DNA of 32,287 bases. Source: an uncultured Anaeroplasma sp. GTDB lineage: Bacteria > Bacillota_I > Bacilli_A > Acholeplasmatales > Anaeroplasmataceae. The notes below the pieces were generated by a model, which was not told the DNA's origin, made no database searches, and saw nothing but the letters and a program-made list of their open reading frames with translations. The stretch is taken from assembly GCA_945919465.1 (NCBI GenBank), contig CAMEJG010000024.1:1-32287 (forward strand). The letters are read 5' to 3'. This document shows, one piece after another, positions 8,428-14,829 of this stretch (position 1 is its first letter; every line of letters starts with the position of its first letter). Position numbers and translations under genes: made by a program.

Positions 8428-8559
8428 AAAAAATCCTATAACCTTCAGGTTGTTCGTAGACAAGCTACATTGCATCGTTTAAAGAGTCGGTCTCTATCCC
8501 ATCAAATTATATTCATTTAGTTTCTAATAGAGAGAATACTAACCCTAAATAATATAAAT
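8428..8559 (-). ncRNA. candidate structured non-coding RNA, unknown family
   Basis: Within the gene-free stretch 8129-8766 the segment 8440-8500 is visibly richer in G+C than its surroundings. On the minus strand TCTCTAT (8533-8527) can pair with ATAGAGA (8497-8491); GTAG-CTTGT-CTAC (8468-8456) forms a small hairpin; AACC-TGAA-GGTT (8451-8440) is followed by ATAGGA and six T (8433-8428), resembling a weak terminator. A TATAAT at 8571-8566 could start it, but its -35 is poor. No long reading frame. I cannot match it to a riboswitch or ncRNA family I know. Confidence 0.35.
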
Positions 8560-8643
8560 ACTAAAATTATATTTTGTTTAAGCTAATAGAATATGCAGCT
8601 AAATATTGAATTTTAAATATTTCTATATATTTTAATTATTGAA

Positions 8644-8675
8644 GGCCTAAATAATAGTTTTATTTTATTTAGGCC
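8644..8675 (-). terminator. hairpin after the eda-kdgK operon, probable terminator
   Basis: Perfect 11-bp stem GGCCTAAATAA/TTATTTAGGCC with a 10-nt loop, 92 bp after the kdgK1 stop. No real T-run follows on either strand, so it may stabilise the 3' end rather than terminate efficiently. Confidence 0.5.
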
Positions 8676-8766
8676 ATCTAATAACCAAAATAAATTTTTA
8701 ACAAGAAATGGTTTAAAATAAATATCTATATTAATATTAATTAAATTCTACCAAATGCTCAAATAA

Positions 8767-9789
8767 TTAACGTTGAACACGTCCGTTAGCATTACCGCCA
8801 GCAAGTGATTCTACTTCACTAGCAGAAACTAAATTGAAGTCACCATTAATAGTGTGCTTTAATGCAGATGCAGCAACAGCGAACTCTAATGCTTCACCTT
8901 GGTTTGCCTTAGTTAATAAACCATGGATAACACCACCAGAGAATGAATCTCCACCACCGATACGGTCAATAATTGGATTGATGTCATAATGCTTAGATTC
9001 ATAGAATTCCTTACCATTATAAATTAATGCCTTCCAACCATTGTGAGTAGCTGAATAAGATTCACGTAATGTAGAAATAACATACTTGAATCCGAAAGTT
9101 TCAGCCATTTGCTTAAAGATACCCTTATATCCTTCAGCACCAGTATTACCAGCCTCAACATCTGCTTCAGGCTTAAATCCTAAGCAAAGCTCAGCATCCT
9201 CTTCATTACCGATACATACATCAACATATTCCATTAAAGGTCTCATAATAGAAATAGCCTTTTCAGAAGTCCAAAGCTTCTTACGGAAGTTAAGGTCTAC
9301 AGAAACTGTAACACCATGACGCTTTGCAGCCTCACAAGCAAGCTTAGTTAATACTGCAGCCTTATCAGAAATAGCTGGAGTAATTCCAGACCAGTGGAAC
9401 CAATCAGCACCTTCCATAATCGCATCGAAATCGAAATCCTCAGGGTTAGCCTCAGCAATTGAAGAACCAGCACGGTCATAAATAACCTTTGAAGGTCTCA
9501 TTGAAGCACCAGTTTCAGCATAATAAATACCAACACGATCACCACCACGAGCGATATATTGAGTATTAACACCATATCTTCTTAATGAATTTACAGCAGC
9601 TTGACCAATTTCATGAGTAGGAAGCTTAGTAACAAAATATGCATCATGACCATAGTTAGCACATGAAACTGCAACGTTTGCTTCTCCTCCACCATAAATT
9701 ACATCAAAAGATTCTGATTGAACGAAACGCTTATTTCCTTCTGGTGATAATCTTAGCATAATTTCGCCCATTGTAACAATTTTTGCCAT
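8767..9789 (-). CDS. kdgK: 2-dehydro-3-deoxygluconate kinase, paralog 1
   Basis: PfkB-family sugar kinase, 340 aa; phosphorylates 2-keto-3-deoxygluconate to KDPG with ATP. N-terminal substrate region has GEIMLRLSPEGNKRF and the family GGGEANVAV motif; the C-terminal PfkB signature DRIGGGDSFSGG holds the catalytic Asp. Last gene of the eda operon, 22 nt after yhcH. A second kinase of the same family lies two genes upstream, so the two may divide substrates (for example KDG and another keto-deoxy sugar); sequence alone does not tell which is the true KDG kinase. Confidence 0.88.
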   Translation of the reverse strand: MAKIVTMGEIMLRLSPEGNKRFVQSESFDVIYGGGEANVAVSCANYGHDAYFVTKLPTHEIGQAAVNSLRRYGVNTQYIARGGDRVGIYYAETGASMRPSKVIYDRAGSSIAEANPEDFDFDAIMEGADWFHWSGITPAISDKAAVLTKLACEAAKRHGVTVSVDLNFRKKLWTSEKAISIMRPLMEYVDVCIGNEEDAELCLGFKPEADVEAGNTGAEGYKGIFKQMAETFGFKYVISTLRESYSATHNGWKALIYNGKEFYESKHYDINPIIDRIGGGDSFSGGVIHGLLTKANQGEALEFAVAASALKHTINGDFNLVSASEVESLAGGNANGRVQR

Positions 9790-9811
9790 TTTAATTTTCT
9801 CCTCTAATTTT

Positions 9812-10270
9812 TTAAATTTTTACTTTTACTACAGCCTTTTCAACTAATTCATCATTAGCCTTATACTTTGCAAGATGTACATCCTCTGTATATACTAATG
9901 CAAAGCCTTCCTCTAATGTAAAGAATACAGCGCCCTTAGGGTCGTTGTTATATTTAGTAACATCCTTTTCAGGATTGTAAGGTGTAGTCACCTTTAAATC
10001 AGGGTTAGTAATATGAGTATAACCTATTACCTCTTGGCCCTTTAATACGATTTGAATATCAATATAATTCTCATGATTTTCAAAGAAACACTTTTCAAGT
10101 GGATTTGCAACGTAAGTACTACGATTAATAAATACGTTTTTTCCATCTACCTCAGTTTTTCCTTGAGGTAAAGCTAATAAGTCATGAGTTAAAATATAAT
10201 CGATAGCAGTATCGATATTTTTTGATATTCCCTTATAACGATATAAATCGCTTAATTTTCCAACTATCAT
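9812..10270 (-). CDS. YhcH/YjgK/YiaL family protein (DUF386, cupin-like)
   Basis: 152 aa, the usual length. Family features are the N-terminal MIVGKLSDL, the central ENHENYIDIQIVLKGQE and C-terminal VYTEDVHLAKY with metal-ligand type His/Glu residues. Members such as YhcH and EbgC occur in sugar operons and are proposed to act on sugar anomers or isomers; the activity here is unproven. It is sandwiched between two KDG-kinase genes, 8 nt after kdgK2, so a role in keto-deoxy sugar metabolism is likely. Confidence 0.88.
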   Translation of the reverse strand: MIVGKLSDLYRYKGISKNIDTAIDYILTHDLLALPQGKTEVDGKNVFINRSTYVANPLEKCFFENHENYIDIQIVLKGQEVIGYTHITNPDLKVTTPYNPEKDVTKYNNDPKGAVFFTLEEGFALVYTEDVHLAKYKANDELVEKAVVKVKI

Positions 10271-10278
10271 GTTTTCTC

Positions 10279-11319
10279 CTACCTTACTACTTCTGCGCTA
10301 CCATTAGCAGCCATAAAGTTTTCAATATCCTCACAAGACATTGTTGATGCATCACCATAAATTGTATGCTTTAAAACAGATGTATTTAAACCATAGCGAA
10401 CTGCATAGGCTGGGTTATTATAATCTTTTAATAAGCCATGAATAACACCAGATGCAAATGCATCACCGCCACCTATTCTATCATAAATATTGAAACGAAT
10501 AGGTTCAGTAAGCTCCCAAGATAATTCATCATCACGTAGCTTGAAATAATAACCAGCTAATGAATTATCAGTTGCAGTATAGACTACTCTATCTGTACCG
10601 AAAATATAATGAAGGTTATATTTCTTAATCATCTTAGGGAATACATTACGACGCTTTTCAGATAATGTTAAATTCTCCATTCCCTCATCTAAAGGAATTT
10701 CAAGTATTGTATTTGCATCATAGAAGCTTGCAAAAACAATATCAACATAGTCCATAAATTGCTTATAAACAGGACGAGCTTCCTCGATGGTCCATAGCTT
10801 AGAACGATAATTGAAGTCGAAGCTAATAGGCACATTATGCTTCTTTGCTTCTTTTACTGCTCTTAATGCTACCTGACGAACTCTATCACCTAACGCTAAA
10901 GTAATTCCAGACAAATGGAACCATGTAGCACCAGTAAATATTTCTTCCCAATCGAATTCATCCTCCTGAATACGAGTAATAGCCGAATGCTTACGGTTAT
11001 AAATTACCTTTGATGGACGACCACCAAAGCCTGTCTCTAAAAAGTAAATACCAATTGTTGTAGAGCCTCTAACAACATAGCGAGTATCAACTCCATGAGA
11101 TAATAGATGGGTAATAGCTCCATCTCCTAATTGATTTGGAGGTAGCTTAGACATGAAATATGTTTTATGTCCCATATGCGCTAATGCTACAGCAACATTA
11201 GCCTCTCCTCCACCATAGTTTACCATGAATGAGTGAGTTTGATTTATTGTAGCATAATCTGGAGTAGATAAACGTAGCATTATTTCTCCAAATGTTATAA
11301 TCTTTTCTTCATTCTTCAT
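10279..11319 (-). CDS. kdgK: 2-dehydro-3-deoxygluconate kinase, paralog 2
   Basis: PfkB-family kinase, 346 aa, same architecture as the paralog at 8767: GEIMLRLSTPDYATINQ, GGGEANVAVALAHMG, and the C-terminal DRIGGGDAFASG with the catalytic Asp. It follows eda by 21 nt, so it is the more obvious partner of the aldolase. The two paralogs have clearly diverged outside the motifs, pointing to an old duplication rather than a recent tandem copy. The Shine-Dalgarno sequence is weak. Confidence 0.88.
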   Translation of the reverse strand: MKNEEKIITFGEIMLRLSTPDYATINQTHSFMVNYGGGEANVAVALAHMGHKTYFMSKLPPNQLGDGAITHLLSHGVDTRYVVRGSTTIGIYFLETGFGGRPSKVIYNRKHSAITRIQEDEFDWEEIFTGATWFHLSGITLALGDRVRQVALRAVKEAKKHNVPISFDFNYRSKLWTIEEARPVYKQFMDYVDIVFASFYDANTILEIPLDEGMENLTLSEKRRNVFPKMIKKYNLHYIFGTDRVVYTATDNSLAGYYFKLRDDELSWELTEPIRFNIYDRIGGGDAFASGVIHGLLKDYNNPAYAVRYGLNTSVLKHTIYGDASTMSCEDIENFMAANGSAEVVR

Positions 11320-11340
11320 AATAAAAGCTCTATCTATATA

Positions 11341-11997
11341 TTATTTCTTTAAAGCAGCCTTTGCTTCTTGGAACTTAGCTACAAATTGTCTAGCTGTTTC
11401 AGTAACTAATTCATAGTCTCCAGTCTTAGCTCCCTTAGTTAAAGATGAACCAGCAGAAACTGCAACTACACCAGCCTTAACCCAATCAGCAACATTTCCA
11501 AGATCAACACCACCTGATGGCATTAAATTAGCATAAGGAAGTGGTCCCTTTACATCCTTAATGAAGTTAGGTCCTAAAATATCACCAGGGAATACCTTGA
11601 TAACATCACAGCCATAGTCTAAAGCCATCTTAACCTCTCTAACAGTTTGAGTTCCTGGAACGTATGGAACTTGATATCTGTTACATAGCTTAGCAACTTC
11701 CTCATCAAAGCATGGAGAAACAATAAACTTAGCTCCATTTAAGATTGCATCACGTGCAGTTTCAGTATCAAGTACTGTACCAGCACCAATACAAACTGAC
11801 TTATCATTTTGATAAGCTTGTGCTAGATTAGAGATGATAGCACCAGCACCTGGTACTGTATATGTTACCTCAATAGAAGTGACACCACCTTTAATACATG
11901 CTTCAGAAATTTTTAATCCCTTTTCAGTGTTTTCTGCTCTTACTACAGCAACAACACCAGTTGAAGCAATTTGATTTAATACATCAAACTTTTTCAT
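11341..11997 (-). CDS. eda: KDPG / KHG aldolase
   Basis: Cleaves 2-keto-3-deoxy-6-phosphogluconate to pyruvate and glyceraldehyde-3-phosphate. 218 aa class I aldolase trimer family. Visible active-site elements are R20 (VAVVRAE), E43 (EVTYTVPGA), the GAGTVLD loop and the Schiff-base lysine K134 in VIKVFPGD; LMPSGGV binds phosphate. First gene of the operon, with a strong promoter and operator-like repeats upstream and ribosome site AAAGAGG. Confidence 0.95.
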   Translation of the reverse strand: MKKFDVLNQIASTGVVAVVRAENTEKGLKISEACIKGGVTSIEVTYTVPGAGAIISNLAQAYQNDKSVCIGAGTVLDTETARDAILNGAKFIVSPCFDEEVAKLCNRYQVPYVPGTQTVREVKMALDYGCDVIKVFPGDILGPNFIKDVKGPLPYANLMPSGGVDLGNVADWVKAGVVAVSAGSSLTKGAKTGDYELVTETARQFVAKFQEAKAALKK

Positions 11998-12020
11998 ATT
12001 TATACCTCTTTCTTTAGTCT

Positions 12021-12039
12021 AATTTCAATATATGAAATT
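12021..12039 (-). promoter_or_regulatory. inverted repeat in the eda leader, candidate operator
   Basis: Perfect 7-bp arms AATTTCA / TGAAATT with a 5-bp centre, 11 bp downstream of the -10 box, so around or just after the start point. The position suits a repressor. Its TTTCA/TGAAA halves recall KdgR-type half-sites in the opposite orientation, which is too weak to name the regulator. Confidence 0.45.
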
Positions 12040-12049
12040 GTTCACATCT

Positions 12050-12078
12050 ATTATAAATTGATTTATAAAGTTTGTCAA
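12050..12078 (-). promoter_or_regulatory. consensus sigma-A promoter of the eda operon
   Basis: Minus-strand TTGACA (12078-12073), 17-bp spacer, TATAAT (12055-12050): a perfect consensus in all 12 positions, implying that tight control must come from elsewhere. Confidence 0.9.
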
Positions 12079-12092
12079 TGAAACGCTTTCCC
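12079..12092 (-). promoter_or_regulatory. LacI/CcpA-like box abutting the -35
   Basis: Minus strand GGGAAAGCGTTTCA, with the near-symmetric core GAAAGCGTTTC (12090-12080), sits directly upstream of the -35 box. It resembles LacI-family operators and is close to, but not a full match of, the cre consensus. Confidence 0.45.
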
Positions 12093-12141
12093 TAGCATTC
12101 ACTTTTTTATATAATTTTACTAAATTTTTAAATAATTTTTA

Positions 12142-12169
12142 TTGTAAATATTTAGAAATCAAGTATAAT
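12142..12169 (+). promoter_or_regulatory. sigma-A promoter of the transporter gene
   Basis: TTGTAA (12142-12147), 16-bp spacer, TATAAT (12164-12169), 18 nt before the start codon. Divergent from the eda promoter. Confidence 0.7.
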
Positions 12170-12187
12170 TCATTAGGGTGAGAAAAA

Positions 12188-13492
12188 ATGAATTTATATT
12201 TTGTGTTAGGAATTTCAATTTTATCAATTCTAGGAATGTTTATTTGTATATTAAGATATCCAACATTAAGAATTAAAGGAATTACAATTGATACCTTCTA
12301 TCTTCCAATTTTATTTGGAGCAATTCTTCTTTTATGTATACCGATATTCAATAAAGATAGCTTATGGAATATTTTATTTTCAAATTCCTCATTAAATCCT
12401 ATAAAAATATTAGTCTTATTTATATGTGTTTCAATTTTATCTATTTCCCTAGACGAAGCTGGTTTTTTTAGATATATTGCGACTATATTTATAAACAAAT
12501 ATAATAAGAGTCAGTTTATGTTATTTATTGTACTATATATACTTATTTCAGTTCTAACTATATTCACCTCTAATGATATTGTAATATTAACATTTACTCC
12601 ATTTATCTTATATTTTTCAAAAAAAGGTCATATCAATCCTATACCTTATTTAGTTATGGAATTTGTTGCGGCAAATACTTATTCAATGATGCTTTCTATT
12701 GGTAATCCTACTAACATTTTTTTATCTACTGCATTTAATATTAGTTTTTTGGATTATTTTATTAATATGATTATTCCTACTATCTTTGCTGGAATATTTA
12801 GCTTTATAGCATTAATACTCTTATTTTATAAAGATTTAAAAAAAGAAATAACTATCTTTGATTTAGATAAAGCTAAAATTGAAAACAAATTATTATGTAT
12901 AATTTCTGGCATTCATTTATTTTTATGTACTATTTTACTTGCGATAAGCAATTATATTTTTCTTGAAATGTGGTTAATATGCTTAATATTCGCATCTTCT
13001 TTATTATTATTTTTAGTATGTTATTCTATAAAAACAAAAAAGTATAGATATCTAAAAGGAACAATACATAGAATACCTTATAGCTTAATACCTTTTGTAC
13101 TATCAATGTTTGTAATTATTATGGCATTAACTGATCAAGGATTATTCTCAATTATTAGAGGTTGGTTTGATTTGATTGAAAATGATTATTTAAAATCTAT
13201 TTCTTATTTATTTACTTCTACTATATCATGTAATATTTTGAACAATATTCCAATGACACTAGCATATAGTTCGATATTAAATGGTACTACTAATTTAAGC
13301 TTAATATACTCAACAATAATAGGTTCTAATATTGGGGCAATATTGACTCCTGTAGGTGCATTAGCAGGTATAATGTGGATTAGATTATTAAAGCTTAATG
13401 ATATTAATTATAGTTTCAAAGATTTTATGAAAAATGGTTCCATAATACTATTATTTATTTTAATAGGTGAAGCAATAGCACTTATAATATAA
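12188..13492 (+). CDS. ion transporter of the IT superfamily (ArsB/NhaD/citrate-type)
   Basis: 434 aa with about eleven to twelve hydrophobic segments along the whole length. The half-repeat motifs of ArsB-like permeases are present: TSNDIVILTFTPF near residue 127 and GNPTNIFLS near 170 in the first half, NNIPMTLAYSSIL near 355 and SNIGAILTPVGALAGIMW near 378 in the second. Substrate could be an anion (arsenite, dicarboxylate) or Na+; no arsenic genes are nearby, so I leave it open. Start has AGGGTGAG upstream. Divergent from the KDG operon; a uronate-related role is possible but unsupported. Confidence 0.8.
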   Translation: MNLYFVLGISILSILGMFICILRYPTLRIKGITIDTFYLPILFGAILLLCIPIFNKDSLWNILFSNSSLNPIKILVLFICVSILSISLDEAGFFRYIATIFINKYNKSQFMLFIVLYILISVLTIFTSNDIVILTFTPFILYFSKKGHINPIPYLVMEFVAANTYSMMLSIGNPTNIFLSTAFNISFLDYFINMIIPTIFAGIFSFIALILLFYKDLKKEITIFDLDKAKIENKLLCIISGIHLFLCTILLAISNYIFLEMWLICLIFASSLLLFLVCYSIKTKKYRYLKGTIHRIPYSLIPFVLSMFVIIMALTDQGLFSIIRGWFDLIENDYLKSISYLFTSTISCNILNNIPMTLAYSSILNGTTNLSLIYSTIIGSNIGAILTPVGALAGIMWIRLLKLNDINYSFKDFMKNGSIILLFILIGEAIALII

Positions 13493-13529
13493 AAATATTT
13501 TACTATTATAATTTAAGGAAGTTATCACT

Positions 13530-14129
13530 ATGAAAAAACTTGTTATTTATGTACATGGAAAAGGAGGAAATATTAATGAGGCCAATCATTATAAATCACT
13601 ATTTATAGAATATGATGTTATTGGTTTTGATTATAAAGCAAAAACACCATGGGAAGCTAAAATTGAATTTACTCTTTTTTTCGATTCTATAAAAGAAAAA
13701 TATGATGAAATTATTCTAATTGCTAATAGTATAGGGGCCTTTTTAGCAATGTATGGTTTTTTTGAAAAGAAAATTTCAAAAGCATTTTTTATTTCTCCAA
13801 TAGTAGATATGGAAACATTAATATTAGATATGATGAGAGATTTAAATATAAAGGAAAATGAACTTAAAAACAAAAAAGAAATAACTACTTCATTTGGTGA
13901 AACTATATCATGGGATTATTTCTGCTATCTCAGAAATAATCCCATAATTTGGAAAATTCCAACATATATTTTATACGGAGAATATGATAAATTAACTTCA
14001 TATAACACAATCTATAAATTTAAAGAAAAAATTAACGCTAGCCTTACTATTACAAAATCAGAGCATTGGTTTCATACTGATGAACAAATGAAATCTATTA
14101 ATAATTGGATAAAAAAAATAATACAATAA
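13530..14129 (+). CDS. alpha/beta hydrolase
   Basis: 199 aa. Begins with a beta strand and the oxyanion motif VIYVHGKGG; nucleophile elbow ANSIGA with the serine near residue 68; acid residue in LYGEYDKLT near 150 and His in SEHWFHT near 180, so the triad is complete. Small serine esterase/peptidase-like hydrolase, substrate unknown. No signal peptide. 37 nt after the transporter with ribosome site AAGGAAG, same strand, probably co-transcribed. A perfect 13-bp inverted repeat lies inside the gene (13911-13944). Confidence 0.8.
   Translation: MKKLVIYVHGKGGNINEANHYKSLFIEYDVIGFDYKAKTPWEAKIEFTLFFDSIKEKYDEIILIANSIGAFLAMYGFFEKKISKAFFISPIVDMETLILDMMRDLNIKENELKNKKEITTSFGETISWDYFCYLRNNPIIWKIPTYILYGEYDKLTSYNTIYKFKEKINASLTITKSEHWFHTDEQMKSINNWIKKIIQ
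13911..13944 (+). repeat. perfect 13-bp inverted repeat inside the hydrolase gene
   Basis: Arms TGGGATTATTTCT (13911-13923) and AGAAATAATCCCA (13932-13944) around an 8-nt loop, coding for residues about 128-138. No T-run follows, so not a standard terminator. Confidence 0.85.
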
Positions 14130-14170
14130 ATGTAAAATTAATATTTTAAATTTTTTAAACTTTAACATTA

Positions 14171-14202
14171 AAAATAGTGAGTGTCTTTGCACTCACTATT
14201 TT
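14171..14202 (+). terminator. bidirectional terminator between convergent genes
   Basis: Perfect 13-bp stem (14171-14183 with 14190-14202), 6-nt loop, A-run before and T-run after, so it works for the plus-strand hydrolase and the minus-strand gene at 14209. Confidence 0.92.
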
Positions 14203-14208
14203 TATATA

Positions 14209-14778
14209 TTAATTTTTATTAAAAGATTTATTAATATCATTAACAATTAATTCAATTATTTCTTTATTAGTTTCATTTTTTAAAACTATATCTTTATTAG
14301 TGTTATTAAGGATTAATTTCCAATGATCATTTTCTGTTGAAAATGAAAGATAAAAATTTTTTCTTTTAGATATGCTTCCTTCAATGATAAAATCATAATA
14401 TTTATCCTCAAATACAAAGTCAAAATCATATTTAAGATTATATTTTTTTACAAGAAAATCAATTTCTATTATTTCGTTTTTAATTAGTGAATTCAACAAT
14501 GAAAATCTTTCACTAAATGAAGAATATTCTTCAATTTTTAGAAAAGCTTCTTGCTTCTCTTTTTCCCATTCCTTTTCAAGCTTTTGTTCATGCTCTTTGT
14601 CTATATTTTTTATCATTTTTTCTATTATAACTGTCATAATAATAAATACAAAGGCAATGGATATAAAGGTAATCATTAATGCTTGATTGGTTTTAAAAAT
14701 AATGGATAATACTGCAAATCCTATTGCTACTACAAAAAATATAAAGTTAAGCATATTAAGTTTTTTTCTATTTTTCAT
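14209..14778 (-). CDS. hypothetical membrane protein with G9 ribosome site
   Basis: 189 aa, no family recognised. Two membrane helices at about residues 10-28 and 32-52, then a very charged, probably coiled-coil stretch (residues 53-80, rich in E and K) and a soluble beta-rich C-terminal part. The ATG is preceded by nine G residues 3 nt upstream, which would serve as the ribosome site. The gene begins right after the secA terminator and I see no promoter between, so expression may rely on readthrough. Confidence 0.65.
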   Translation of the reverse strand: MKNRKKLNMLNFIFFVVAIGFAVLSIIFKTNQALMITFISIAFVFIIMTVIIEKMIKNIDKEHEQKLEKEWEKEKQEAFLKIEEYSSFSERFSLLNSLIKNEIIEIDFLVKKYNLKYDFDFVFEDKYYDFIIEGSISKRKNFYLSFSTENDHWKLILNNTNKDIVLKNETNKEIIELIVNDINKSFNKN

Positions 14779-14781
14779 ATT

Positions 14782-14790
14782 CCCCCCCCC
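14782..14790 (-). repeat. homopolymeric G9 tract at a ribosome site
   Basis: On the minus strand eight T (end of the secA terminator) run directly into nine G, then AAT and ATG (14778). The tract is the only possible Shine-Dalgarno element. Homopolymers of this length slip during replication. Confidence 0.85.
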
Positions 14791-14823
14791 AAAAAAAATT
14801 AGGTAGATTATTCAATCTACCTA
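14791..14823 (-). terminator. intrinsic terminator after secA
   Basis: Perfect 10-bp stem TAGGTAGATT/AATCTACCTA (14823-14814 with 14809-14800), 4-nt loop, one A, then eight T (14798-14791). Confidence 0.9.
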
Positions 14824-14829
14824 AAATAA

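Noticed and set aside
8428-8559. T-box, purine, glycine, c-di-GMP, fluoride or preQ1 riboswitch
   Set aside because: None of their conserved core sequences is present, so I list it only as an unknown candidate RNA.
7682-9319. Plus-strand open frames at 7682-7897 and 9086-9319
   Set aside because: Antisense to kduI and kdgK, without ribosome sites or recognisable products.
12079-12092. A full CcpA cre site
   Set aside because: The core fits but the outer TG...CA positions do not match the 14-bp cre consensus, so I call it only LacI/CcpA-like.
12298-13873. Minus-strand open frames within the transporter and hydrolase genes
   Set aside because: Opposite to clearly coding sequence and low in complexity.
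14782-14790. G9 tract as a mere sequencing artefact
   Set aside because: Homopolymer length can be miscounted by one or two, but a long G-run is real in any case; the exact count stays uncertain.
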